Source of the DNA: DATCMA01 sp036563645
GTDB taxonomy: Bacteria; Actinomycetota; Actinomycetes; Mycobacteriales; Micromonosporaceae
NCBI GenBank assembly: GCA_036563645.1
Contig: DATCMA010000056.1
Span: 1 to 64,000, forward strand
Direction: 5' to 3'
DNA: 64,000 nucleotides
Shown here: one piece after another, positions 9,300 to 17,515 of the stretch
Numbering within the stretch: the stretch's first letter is position 1
Layout of the letters: each line of letters begins with the position of its first letter
The notes under the pieces: model-generated
The model's input: the letters and a program-made list of their open reading frames with translations, nothing else
What the model was told of the DNA's origin: nothing
Databases searched by the model: none
Made by a program: the position numbers and the translations under genes

Positions 9300-10019
9300 A
9301 TGACGGAACCCACCTGGCAACGCGCGACGGTCTTCGTGCTGCGACTGTCCAAGGTGCCGATGCGCGACAAACTGTTCCGCAGCGCGACCACGCCACACCC
9401 CCACGCCATCGAGTACCGCGCCACCTTCCGGGACAAGCCCGCCCCGGACGCCTGCGTCTACACGCTCCCCGGCTCGTCGCTGACCAAGCTGGGGCACCCC
9501 GCGGGCGTGGCGGCGGAGGCGGAGGTGCGCGACGCCTTCTTCGCCGACCGGGAGTGCACCCAGCTGATCTGCCGCACTCTCATGGGGCCGCGGGACAGCG
9601 ACGGCCGTCGCCGCTACACCGTCGTCGGCCCAGATGGCCACGTCGTCGGGGAGATCGAGCGGGTTCCGCCGCGCAACCGGTTCGCCAACCACAGCTGGCG
9701 GATGCGGCAGCCGGGCCAGCCTGAGCTGTCAACGACGGGTGTCACCCTCGGCCGGCTGCGCGACGGCGCCATCACCACCGCGTTCGGGCTCGCCGCGGGG
9801 TACCTCACCGATCTCGTGTTCTCCCACAGCAACACCGGTGGTGACAGCCCCGCCGCGCGCACCCTGCATTGGTGGACGACCGGTGTCACACCGACTCAGA
9901 AGGCGCTGTCGTCTAGTTCCTCGTGCGCGGTCGGCCAGCCATGGCAGGTCTGGGTCGACTGGCTGGATCGCCGCCTCGTCTTCGCCCAAATGATGATCGG
10001 CGATAGCGCGTACTTCTGA
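9300..10019 (+). CDS. Hypothetical protein
   Basis: A 239-aa protein without a signal peptide or obvious membrane segment. The N-terminal half has several Cys residues (DACVYTL, DRECTQLICRTLMG). The middle has a repeating beta-strand pattern (RYTVVGPDGHVVGEIERV) reminiscent of LURP-one/scramblase-like barrels, and the C-terminus is Trp-rich (WQVWVDWLDRRLVFAQMM). The resemblance is too weak to name a function. Codon use is typical of the genome. Confidence 0.6.
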   Translation: MTEPTWQRATVFVLRLSKVPMRDKLFRSATTPHPHAIEYRATFRDKPAPDACVYTLPGSSLTKLGHPAGVAAEAEVRDAFFADRECTQLICRTLMGPRDSDGRRRYTVVGPDGHVVGEIERVPPRNRFANHSWRMRQPGQPELSTTGVTLGRLRDGAITTAFGLAAGYLTDLVFSHSNTGGDSPAARTLHWWTTGVTPTQKALSSSSSCAVGQPWQVWVDWLDRRLVFAQMMIGDSAYF

Positions 10020-10043
10020 GCGGGCGTTCGCTCCTAACGGCCC

Positions 10044-11220
10044 TCACCTGGTGTCACGCCAGGCGACGTGGTCGGCTGAGCCAAGCCAGTATTGGTGTTC
10101 GCCGGTCGCGGTGACGGTGAGACCTATCCGCTCCCTCGGCGGACAACCCGCCGCCATCCACTGGGTCCACACTCGTTCGAGCTCATCCCACAGCGGACGC
10201 CCACGCTGCGTGACCTCATTCGTGTCGACATCGCGGCACGCCCAGGAGCCATCGGCGGCCAGCAACCAATCCTGCTCGGCCCCACCGTCGGAAGGCATGA
10301 AGCGCACCCGCACCACGTCCCGCAGCCGCAGCGCCACGACCAGGCCCGCGTGCTGGTCGTCGAACACCTCAACGGGCACGGAGGTCGTCCGCGGGGGATG
10401 ATCTGGGTCCGTACGCATCGCTGTCTGAAGCAGGGGCCCGGCGGCGGGAGCGGTGCCGTGACCGCGGGCGGGCATGAACCCACCCGGACCGGAAAGGCAA
10501 CAGCCAGAGGCCTGCCCAGCCTCCACGGTAAGCCGCACGAGAGGACCACCGCCGAGCGGACGATGGAGGCTGGCCAGGATGATGCCGCCGTCGCGGACCT
10601 GCTCACACCACGCCATCGGTACGCGGTCCACCGAACACGTGGCGATGAGCCGATCGTTAGGGAGCACCCGCAGGATCGCCCGCGAGACCATCACCAACGA
10701 CGACGCGCGGTGCATACCCGATGTCTCCCAAGCGTTGACGGGCGGTCGCGGCGAGCCCGGGATCGACCTCAACCGTGGTGACGTTCTCCGCGCCTAACCG
10801 ATGGCAGAGCAGCGCCGCCTGATAGCCCGTACCGGTGCCGATCTCCACCACCCGATGCCCATCGCGGATGTCCAACGCCTCCAGCATCGTGGCCATGAGA
10901 GAGGGCTGACTGCTTGACGAGGTCGGCTCCCCGGTCACCGGCTCCGTGAGCGCACGCTGCCAAAGCTGGTCATCGCCGTTAATCTGCGTGATCAGCACGT
11001 CGTCGCGGTAGATCGCGTCGAGCCAGCCCGGATCGGAGGGCGGGACTGCAACGAACCGGCCGTAATCCCCCTCGCTAACAGGACGATAGATGCGAGGCGT
11101 GAACACGTGCCGAGGCACGATGTGAAACGCCTCAATCCAGGCGGGATCTCGCAGGTACCCACCATGAATGAGAACTGCGACGTACCTTTCCCGTAAGGCC
11201 TTGTCAGAATTCGTTTTCAT
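10044..11220 (-). pseudogene. Graspetide-system methyltransferase (ATP-grasp peptide maturase type), frameshifted
   Basis: The 5' part (11220 to 10657) encodes a protein-L-isoaspartate methyltransferase-like domain with motif I VVEIGTGTGYQAALL and motif post-I VTTVEVDPGLAATARQRL. It stops at a TAA at 10657-10659. Removing one base there rejoins the frame with the remainder (DRLIATCSVDRVPMAWCEQVRDGG onward, ending at 10044), giving about 390 residues. That is the expected length of methyltransferases found with SAV_5884-type ATP-grasp peptide maturases, which methylate an Asp of the RiPP precursor. The start overlaps the ATP-grasp stop as ATGA. The single-base insertion is either decay or a sequencing error. 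Confidence 0.75.
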
Positions 11221-11759
11221 TCCGGATCCCGAAGCAACGCATCCGCGATCGCAGCAGTAATCGGGAGTCCGGTCGCGTCTTCAATCCATGCCCACTGTCC
11301 ATTTGGATTCGCTTCCAAAAACCACACTTGTCCGCACGTGTCCACGACCAGGTCTATAGCGGCAAACCGAAGCCGGAGCTTAGCCACAAGCCTGCGCAAT
11401 TTGTCCGCGACATCATCGGGCAGAGTAATCGAGGAATATCGCACTCCGTCCGGATCCGATCGCCAATCCACCTTTGCTGCAGGTGTTATTGCGTCTATCC
11501 TCGCAGCAAGCACGGTACTGTCAACAACGGTCACGCGTACCTCGTACTCTTTTTCGATCTTGCTCTGGAAAAGATGAGCAGTATACGCGACCGAAGGATC
11601 CAGATTGTCGTCAGTGATCGGAGTCGTATAGAGAACACGCCCACCTGATATCGGCGCCGTTGTGAGCGGCTTGTATATCACCGGACCCCGTACGGTGCCG
11701 GACCGTCCTGCGATGGCAGGATCGATGACCTTCCGAAGCGTGTACCGAGCGGAAATGTG
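11217..11759 (-). pseudogene. ATP-grasp RiPP maturase (MvdC/D-like, SAV_5884 family), 5'-truncated
   Basis: Only the C-terminal half of a graspetide macrocyclase is present. Visible are VIYKPLTT (start of the ATP-grasp core), DNLDPSVAYTAHLFQSKIEKEYEVRVTVVD and the metal-binding end WFLEANPNGQWAWIE. The family is usually about 320 residues, but here the frame is closed by a TGA at 11760-11762. Upstream, weak homology seems to continue in another frame (11761-11823) and then gives way to AT-rich DNA. The nucleotide-binding N-domain is missing, so the enzyme should be inactive. It is coupled to the frameshifted methyltransferase downstream. No typical graspetide precursor is visible. Confidence 0.7.
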
Positions 11760-11950
11760 TCACGAGCAGGGGAAGTGAGCATGCCTCCTCCACGTCACTC
11801 GTAGGTTGGAGTGCATTGAGCATAGATACATCAATTTCTTGAGCACTACTCGCAGCAGATCATCTTCGTATTATGAAAGTTAATCAAGGAAGATTGCTAT
11901 ATGTAAGTCCATATTTGATCATCTCATCACCAGCTATCAAGAAAACTTTT

Positions 11951-12079
11951 TCAGGTCGCGACACAGCCGTTCAGCGCGGTGATGAGCGCGGCGATCGCGC
12001 CGATGAGCGAAGCGAGCGCGTAGAGCGTCGTGTTTCCGTTGTGCCACCAGCTGGAACCAGCCGGCTCGGGCCTGTCCAT
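11951..12079 (-). CDS. Possible small membrane protein upstream of graspetide remnant
   Basis: A 42-aa frame beginning MDRPEPAGSSWW with a GAAGGGA-like ribosome binding site, then a hydrophobic stretch (TLYALASLIGAIAALITAL) and ending NGCVAT. A GTG at 12142 would extend it to 63 aa. Its C-terminus lacks the acidic repeats expected of a graspetide core, so I do not call it a precursor. Unrecognised. Confidence 0.4.
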   Translation of the reverse strand: MDRPEPAGSSWWHNGNTTLYALASLIGAIAALITALNGCVAT

Positions 12080-12169
12080 GGCGCCCACATCCCTTCGGTC
12101 GTTCTCCCCTGGGGTGACTGCAGTGGGGGCACCGGCGGACACAACACCCCGTCTATCCGTTAAATGTCG

Positions 12170-12181
12170 ATTAGTACTAAT
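12170..12181. promoter_or_regulatory. Palindrome ATTAGTACTAAT, candidate operator
   Basis: A perfect 12-bp AT-rich palindrome in a high-GC genome, about 90 bp upstream of the small membrane ORF start. It could be an operator for that gene or a remnant of the graspetide locus. No regulator gene is adjacent. Confidence 0.3.
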
Positions 12182-12401
12182 ACGTCGGTAAGCTCAGTGT
12201 ATGTTCACTAAACATCGGCTTCTAGATACGCTCCGTATAGATCACATTCAGACATTCGCCCCAGAGGAGCCGGCGCGGGCCGCATCAGCCTGTCACCTGC
12301 TCAAGCCCGTCTCATCCCCCGTAAACGCTGCCAACGGAAAGGAAATTGGCAAACGATCGCTATTCGGCAGGAATCAGAGAGAACCACCCGCGCACAGCAG
12401 C

Positions 12402-12427
12402 AGGGCCGCCCGTCTCCGGGCGGCCCT
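12402..12427 (-). terminator. Hairpin terminator, probably of the chemoreceptor gene
   Basis: An 11-bp perfect stem (AGGGCCGCCCG / CGGGCGGCCCT) with a TCTC loop, about 100 bp past the chemoreceptor stop at 12531. Strand assignment rests on that neighbour. Confidence 0.5.
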
Positions 12428-12530
12428 CCCCATGACCGCGCGTGGCCTAAACCGGTTCACCATCAGCGCGTCCTCGCCAGCCTGCGGTCACGCGAGCCAT
12501 AGCCCCGTCACCGGCTGAGCGTCTGCCGTC

Positions 12531-14141
12531 CTATCCGACGAGGGCGGGGGCTGCTGTCTGGGCGTCGTGCTCGGGATGCGCGCTGGCATCCTCCTGCCCT
12601 CCCCGCAGGTGGTTCAGGAGGACGCTGAACTCATTGCGCAGTCGGTCAGCCGCGGCGGACAGGTCGTGGGACAGCTGCTGGATGCGCTCCGCGACCTGCC
12701 CCGTGGCCTCCGCCGCGCTGCGCACACTCCCGCCGCTCGCGTCCCCTTCCCGGCCAGCGATCGCGAACGCCACCTCCTGGGTGCTGTCGCCGAGGCGTTT
12801 GACCGTCCCCGCCATCCGGTCGATGACCCGCGCCGCCTCCTGGGAGGTCGTTTGAATCGACTCGATCTCGCGCGCGATGTCGTCCGTCGCCCGGGAGCTC
12901 TGCTGCGCGAGCTGCTTGACCTCGTCGGCGACGACCGCGAAACCCTTGCCGAGCTCGCCGGCGCGCGCCGCCTCGATCGTGGCGTTGAGCGCGAGCAAGT
13001 TCGTCTGCTCGGCGACCTTCCGAATGACCTCGACGACCCCGCCGATGGTCTCCGCGGCGGTGGTGAGGCCGTTGACGGTGCCGCTGGCGTCGCTCGCTTC
13101 CGCGGCGGCCCGCCCGGCCACCTCCGTCGACTCCTCGGCCTGTGCGGAGATCTCGCGGACCGCGTCCACCAGGTGGTTGGTGGTCACGCTGAGCTCTTCC
13201 GCGCCCCGCTGCATCGCGTCCACCGCCTCGTCGAGCCGGCGCGCCACCGCGGTGACGGTCACCTCCAACCGATCGGCGATCTCGTTGGCGGCGCGCTTGC
13301 GCTCGGCCTCCGCCTGGGCGCGCATCCGGTCGCGGTCCTTGGCGAGCGCCTCCCGCTCCACCATGCCGTCGCGCAGCACGCTGAGCGCCTCACACATCTG
13401 GCCGATCGCGTCCCGGCCAGCGGTCGGCAAGCTGACGTTGACATCGCCGTCGGCGAGTCTCCGCGTCGCCTGAGTGATCATGCGGATCGGACGGGTGATG
13501 CTCAACCCGACGACCACCAGCACCACCGCGACACCCGCGATGATGGCGCTGATCTGTAGGAGGAGCTCCCGTTGCTTGTCGGCGATCGCCGCATGCATGT
13601 CGTCGATGTAGATGCCGGTGCCGATCACCCAACCCCAGGGCTGGAACCCGGCGACGTAGGTCAGCTTGTCGACCGGTTCGCGATGCCCGGGCTTGGGCCA
13701 CTGGTAGTCGACGTATCCCGCCCCATTCTTCGAGACCGTCTTGACGAACTCGACAAAGAGCAACTTGCCGTTGGGGTCGGCGTAGTCGCTCAAGTCTTGC
13801 CCGTCGAGCTCCGGCATCATCGGATGCATGACCATCCGTGGATGCATGTCATTGACGAAGAAGTAGTCGTTGTCGCCGTACCGCATCGACCGCAGCGCCT
13901 CGAGCGCCCGGGTCTGAGCCTCCTCCATCGACATGACGCCGGCTTGCGCGTCCTGGTGGAAGGCCGATACTGCGGTGACCGCACTCTCGACGAGGGCGCG
14001 GATTTTGGCTTTCCTGCTGTCGAGCTCCGCCGGTGCCACGGCAGCGACTTGGGCAATCCCCATCCCGACCAAACCGACTATCGCGACGCCCGCTAAGACC
14101 CCGAGCTTGACGAAAATGCCCACGTTCCTCCAGCGGAGCAT
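12531..14141 (-). CDS. Methyl-accepting chemotaxis protein with periplasmic Cache domain
   Basis: A 536-aa transmembrane chemoreceptor. The N-terminal membrane helix (IFVKLGVLAGVAIVGLVGMG) precedes a single-Cache domain (GDNDYFFVNDMHPRMVMHP, WGWVIGTGIYIDDM). A second helix (ISAIIAGVAVVLVVVG), a HAMP domain and the signalling coiled coil follow, with the diagnostic tip EQTNLLALNATIEAARAGE and GKGFAVVADEVKQLA. Sensors of this type detect small ligands outside the cell and control CheA. No other che gene is in the window. The ATG at 14141 is chosen because the membrane helix starts shortly after and GGAGGAGG lies upstream; a longer frame extends to 14270. It is divergent from the DUF4142 gene. 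Confidence 0.88.
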   Translation of the reverse strand: MLRWRNVGIFVKLGVLAGVAIVGLVGMGIAQVAAVAPAELDSRKAKIRALVESAVTAVSAFHQDAQAGVMSMEEAQTRALEALRSMRYGDNDYFFVNDMHPRMVMHPMMPELDGQDLSDYADPNGKLLFVEFVKTVSKNGAGYVDYQWPKPGHREPVDKLTYVAGFQPWGWVIGTGIYIDDMHAAIADKQRELLLQISAIIAGVAVVLVVVGLSITRPIRMITQATRRLADGDVNVSLPTAGRDAIGQMCEALSVLRDGMVEREALAKDRDRMRAQAEAERKRAANEIADRLEVTVTAVARRLDEAVDAMQRGAEELSVTTNHLVDAVREISAQAEESTEVAGRAAAEASDASGTVNGLTTAAETIGGVVEVIRKVAEQTNLLALNATIEAARAGELGKGFAVVADEVKQLAQQSSRATDDIAREIESIQTTSQEAARVIDRMAGTVKRLGDSTQEVAFAIAGREGDASGGSVRSAAEATGQVAERIQQLSHDLSAAADRLRNEFSVLLNHLRGGQEDASAHPEHDAQTAAPALVG

Positions 14142-14259
14142 TCGCAACAACCTCCTCCAGACAGCTCGTTCCTTGCGTCGGCACGATGACGGCCGATGTG
14201 AGGACAAACACCAAAAACGCCGAAGGAATATGCGTGACAAAACCGGGTAAACCGGCATC

Positions 14260-14808
14260 ATGACGGGCAATCACGGTCTTCTTCGTGCCGGTGTGGTGGG
14301 CGGCGCGCTGGTGCTCGCCCTCGGCCTACCGGGCGCCGCGTCGGCGACGGTCGCCCACGTTCCGGAACGCGACCGGCTGTTCCTGCACAGCGCCCATCAG
14401 ATGCACCTGACCGCGATGACGGCAGGCAAGATCGCGGAACACAAGTCGATCAGCATGCCGGTCCGCGACTACGGCATCCGCCTCGCCATCGACCACAAAG
14501 AGCTGGATGAGGCGGTCCAGAAAGCGGCTTCGAAACTCCGGGTGCCGCTGCCGGATGAGCCCAACGAGACGCAACAGGCGACGCTCGAGCATCTCCAGGC
14601 CGCCGACGGCACCGAGTTCGCGGTGGCGTTCGTGTTGAGTCAGCAGGAGCTGCACCTGCGGGCCCGGCAAGCGGCCGAGCAGGAGGTGGCGAGCCGTCGC
14701 TCCGACTCTCGCGCCAAGCGGGTGGCGAAGGAGAGCCTGCCGGTACTCCAGGCGCACGAGGAGACCCTGCGCGACCTCGCGAAGGGTTTGGGCTTGTCGA
14801 CGCGGTGA
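14260..14808 (+). CDS. Secreted DUF4142 protein
   Basis: A 182-aa protein with an N-terminal signal (VVGGALVLALGLPGAASATV, likely cleaved after ASA). A ferritin-like four-helix DUF4142 domain follows: DRLFLHSAHQMHLTAMTAGKIAEHKS, then RDYGIRLAIDHKELDEAVQKAA with conserved His and Asp/Glu residues. The family is extracytoplasmic with no established activity. It starts 118 bp from the divergent chemoreceptor, so the two may share a promoter region. Confidence 0.82.
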   Translation: MTGNHGLLRAGVVGGALVLALGLPGAASATVAHVPERDRLFLHSAHQMHLTAMTAGKIAEHKSISMPVRDYGIRLAIDHKELDEAVQKAASKLRVPLPDEPNETQQATLEHLQAADGTEFAVAFVLSQQELHLRARQAAEQEVASRRSDSRAKRVAKESLPVLQAHEETLRDLAKGLGLSTR

Positions 14809-14887
14809 GCCGGTGGTCATTTCGGCCGGAGGCCGACCGGTCCCCCGGCCCGGCCGGCTGCGGCACCCCTTGGGCGGGGTTGCGCGC

Positions 14888-15565
14888 TTACCCGATGGTC
14901 AACCGCAGATCGGTGAGGCACACGCTCCACCACGGGCGGCGCCCGGCCAGGAACCCCAGTGGCCCGTCAGGCTGCACGTCCCAGTCGACGGCGCACAACC
15001 GCACCCGCGCGCTGCCCCGGGCCGCGGTCAGCCGCACGGAGGGCGAGGCGTCCGCGGGAGCCGAAGGGCCGACCGGCGCGTCGGCGACCGGGTACGCCTG
15101 GGCGACGGTGACCCGGAACGGCCACCGCCCCGGAAGCGGCCGTCCGAGGCGGAGCCGGGCCGCGGCGAGGGGGACGCCGCGGGCTGCGGCACAGCGCGGC
15201 GCGGCCGCCACCGGCGCGTCGACGCGCACCCGCGCCAGCTCCTTCGGGATCCCCCACTGGGCGCGGGCGCCGGCACGGGAGTGCGGGTCATCGACCCAGA
15301 TGCCCGCGAGGGTCACCGCCGGTCGCCGGCCTATCCGCGCCGCCACGGCGGTGAGCAGTTCGCGGTACGCCAGCACCCCGCCGGGGGCGTACCGCGCCCA
15401 CGCGACGGCGACCACCGCCCGGCCGGCGACCCGGATCGGTCGCACCGGCCCCGCCCGGGTGACCGGGAGGTCGGGCAGGTGCTCCGGCGGCACGCCCCAC
15501 AGCGACAGGTACATCCAGCCGCGCAGCCGCCACGGGGTCGGCGGGTAGGTCGCCACGGCCGACAC
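14888..15565 (-). CDS. Acetoacetate decarboxylase-like family protein
   Basis: A 225-aa protein beginning with a YPPTPWRLRGWMYLSLWGV motif and containing QWGIPKELARVRV. The Lys in GIPKELA sits where the Schiff-base Lys lies in acetoacetate decarboxylase-fold proteins. The domain is close to full length. The fold call rests on pattern resemblance, and the substrate is unknown. The gene ends about 80 bp from the DUF4142 stop, in convergent orientation. It lies 25 bp after the GH43 stop on the same strand and may be co-transcribed with it. Confidence 0.6.
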   Translation of the reverse strand: MSAVATYPPTPWRLRGWMYLSLWGVPPEHLPDLPVTRAGPVRPIRVAGRAVVAVAWARYAPGGVLAYRELLTAVAARIGRRPAVTLAGIWVDDPHSRAGARAQWGIPKELARVRVDAPVAAAPRCAAARGVPLAAARLRLGRPLPGRWPFRVTVAQAYPVADAPVGPSAPADASPSVRLTAARGSARVRLCAVDWDVQPDGPLGFLAGRRPWWSVCLTDLRLTIG

Positions 15566-15590
15566 GCTACGGGGCGCGCCGGCGGGTGTC

Positions 15591-17222
15591 TCAGTTTTCG
15601 AGCTCCCGGTAGGCGGCGTAGTCGAAGTCGGCGTACACCCCGTCGGCGCCGATGTCCTGCACCCACAGCCCGACCATCGCCCCGGTGAAGCCCCACAGCT
15701 CGGGCTCCCCGGGCACGATCCGCGCCGCGTGCTCGTCGGAGAGGATCGTCGCGTCCAGCTCCAGCGGCAGCTCGCGCCACCCGTCCCCCAGGTAGTAGCC
15801 GAAGCGCAGCTGCGGCCCGTCGAAGGTCACCCGCAGGCCGACGCGCTCCACGTGGCTGACGTCGACCTCGACCTCGGGGTACGGCCGCCGCTGCCCCTGG
15901 TCGCAGGAGAGCACCGACAGCACGCGGCGACCGTCATCGGCGCGGGTGACGTACAGGAAGTGCCAGTTGTTGACGTTGTAGTAACCGGTGACGCCGGCGA
16001 GCTGGCGGAAGCTGGTGGGCCGGAACTCCATGACGGTCTCCAGCACGCAGCGGGGCGCGCTGACCCGGCGCGCCACCAGGCTGGGCCGCTGCCGTCCGAC
16101 CGGCGACTGGCCGCCGTAGATGCGCAGGTGCGACGGGCGTTCGGTGAGGGTGGCCCAATCCGGTGTCACCGGACGGCGCAGGGATGACCACTCCGGCCGC
16201 AGCTCCGTCCCCTCGAAGTCGTCGACCTCGGGCGGGGTAGGCCAGGGGTGCAGCGGCAGGTCCGGGGCGGGCACCTCCTCGGCGGGGATCCCGCCGGCCA
16301 CCCGCGGCCAGCCGTCCGGGCTCCAGGTGACCGCCTGGATCGCGGTCTCCCGCCCGAGGACGCACTTGCCGAACGGGGTGTAGGGCCGGCCGACGAGGTG
16401 GGCGACGTACCACTGCCCGGTCTGGGTGCACACCAGGCTGCCGTGGCCGGCCTTCTGCAAGGTGAGCTCCGGGTGTCCGACGCTGGTAAGCATCGGCCCG
16501 TTGGGATCCGGCTCGTACGGCCCGAACAGCGAGCGCGACCGCGCCACGGTGATCTGGTGGTTCCAGCTTGTCCCGCCTTCGGCGGTCATGAGGTAGTACC
16601 AGCCGTTGTGGCGGTAGATGTGCGGGGCCTCGGTGTAGCCGGCCTCGGTTCCGGTGAAGATGACGACCGGGTCACCGACGAGTTGGCGACGCTCGCGGTC
16701 GAAGCGTTGGATCTCGATTCCCCCGAATCGGTTGCGGCCCGGACGCCAGTCGGCGCTCATGGACAGCAACCAGGAGCTGCCGTCGTCGTCGTGGAAGAGC
16801 GAGGCGTCGAAGCCGTGCGCGTGCAGCGGCACCGGGTCCGACCACGGTCCCGTGATGTCGGGCGCGGTGATCAGGTAGTTCTGGGGGTCCCAGTAGCCGT
16901 TACTGAAACTCGACACATCACTGTAGACGAGGTAGAAAAGCCCATCTACATACGACAAATCGGGCGCCCAGACACCGCAGGAATCGGTACTTCCCCGCAA
17001 GTCAAGCAAACGTCGTTCATTGAGCAATCCGCCTAGGGGTCGCCAATGCACCAGATCGCGCGAATGGTGCACGGTGACGCCTGGGTACCACTCAAAGGTC
17101 GAAGTTGCGAGATAGTAGTCCTCACCCACCCGGAGAATCGACGGGTCGGGATAAAAGCCGCGGAGCACCGGGTTCCGGATGGTCGCGGCTCCCGTCGCGG
17201 CTTGGGTGATCTCGGTCGACAT
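15591..17222 (-). CDS. Glycoside hydrolase family 43 (beta-xylosidase/arabinofuranosidase type)
   Basis: A 543-aa enzyme. The five-bladed propeller starts with GFYPDPSILRVGEDYYLATSTFEWYPG (catalytic base Asp in YPDPS). CGVWAPDLSYVDGLFYLVYSD follows, then FDASLFHDDDGSSW (pKa-modulating Asp) and EAGYTEAPHIYRHNGWYYL (acid Glu in TEAPH). The C-terminal 200 residues form the beta-sandwich typical of GH43_11 xylosidases. No signal peptide is seen, so it likely cleaves imported oligosaccharides in the cytoplasm. The ATG at 17222 has GGAAGGGAACCCC before it; the open frame extends further upstream without similarity. It is divergent from a sugar ABC importer, a standard xylo-oligosaccharide arrangement. 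Confidence 0.9.
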   Translation of the reverse strand: MSTEITQAATGAATIRNPVLRGFYPDPSILRVGEDYYLATSTFEWYPGVTVHHSRDLVHWRPLGGLLNERRLLDLRGSTDSCGVWAPDLSYVDGLFYLVYSDVSSFSNGYWDPQNYLITAPDITGPWSDPVPLHAHGFDASLFHDDDGSSWLLSMSADWRPGRNRFGGIEIQRFDRERRQLVGDPVVIFTGTEAGYTEAPHIYRHNGWYYLMTAEGGTSWNHQITVARSRSLFGPYEPDPNGPMLTSVGHPELTLQKAGHGSLVCTQTGQWYVAHLVGRPYTPFGKCVLGRETAIQAVTWSPDGWPRVAGGIPAEEVPAPDLPLHPWPTPPEVDDFEGTELRPEWSSLRRPVTPDWATLTERPSHLRIYGGQSPVGRQRPSLVARRVSAPRCVLETVMEFRPTSFRQLAGVTGYYNVNNWHFLYVTRADDGRRVLSVLSCDQGQRRPYPEVEVDVSHVERVGLRVTFDGPQLRFGYYLGDGWRELPLELDATILSDEHAARIVPGEPELWGFTGAMVGLWVQDIGADGVYADFDYAAYRELEN

Positions 17223-17515
17223 GGGGTTCCCTTCCTGCCGGCCGTGACGATGCGTCGCGCTTCTGGTTACGGCGCGCGGCGGATTCGCTCGTCGTGGATT
17301 CTTTCGGTAGCTTTCCGGAAGTCTGCCGTTGAAGCAAGCCGGTCGGGATCGGAAGATAACGCTTGGACCACGCCTTGTGGCAGGCCTTGACCAGAGCTCG
17401 ACACGGTCGTAGCGTCGCGGCAGCACCGCAGGATCTTTCCGGTAGATAGCCGAATGTTTCAATCGGGGCACGGCCATACGGCCGATCGCATCCGCCCTCT
17501 GGGGAAGGGAATCCG
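17223..17515. promoter_or_regulatory. Shared control region between GH43 and sugar ABC operon
   Basis: A 293-bp divergent intergenic region. It contains similar CTTTCGGTAGCTTTCC and CTTTCCGGTAGATAGCC segments (near 17301 and 17432) and a TTCCGGAA palindrome inside the first. Such paired sites could bind a LacI- or ROK-type repressor, but no regulator gene is adjacent and I recognise no exact operator. Confidence 0.35.

Larger units (their letters stand above)
12080..12530. other. Intergenic region with palindrome and hairpin
   Basis: Contains a 12-bp palindrome (12170-12181) in a lower-GC patch and a strong hairpin (12402-12427). I see no convincing gene. Confidence 0.45.

Noticed and set aside
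11951..12142. Small ORF as the graspetide precursor
   Set aside because: Hydrophobic membrane-like C-terminus without the acidic/Thr-rich core expected for this graspetide family; kept only as a possible small membrane protein.
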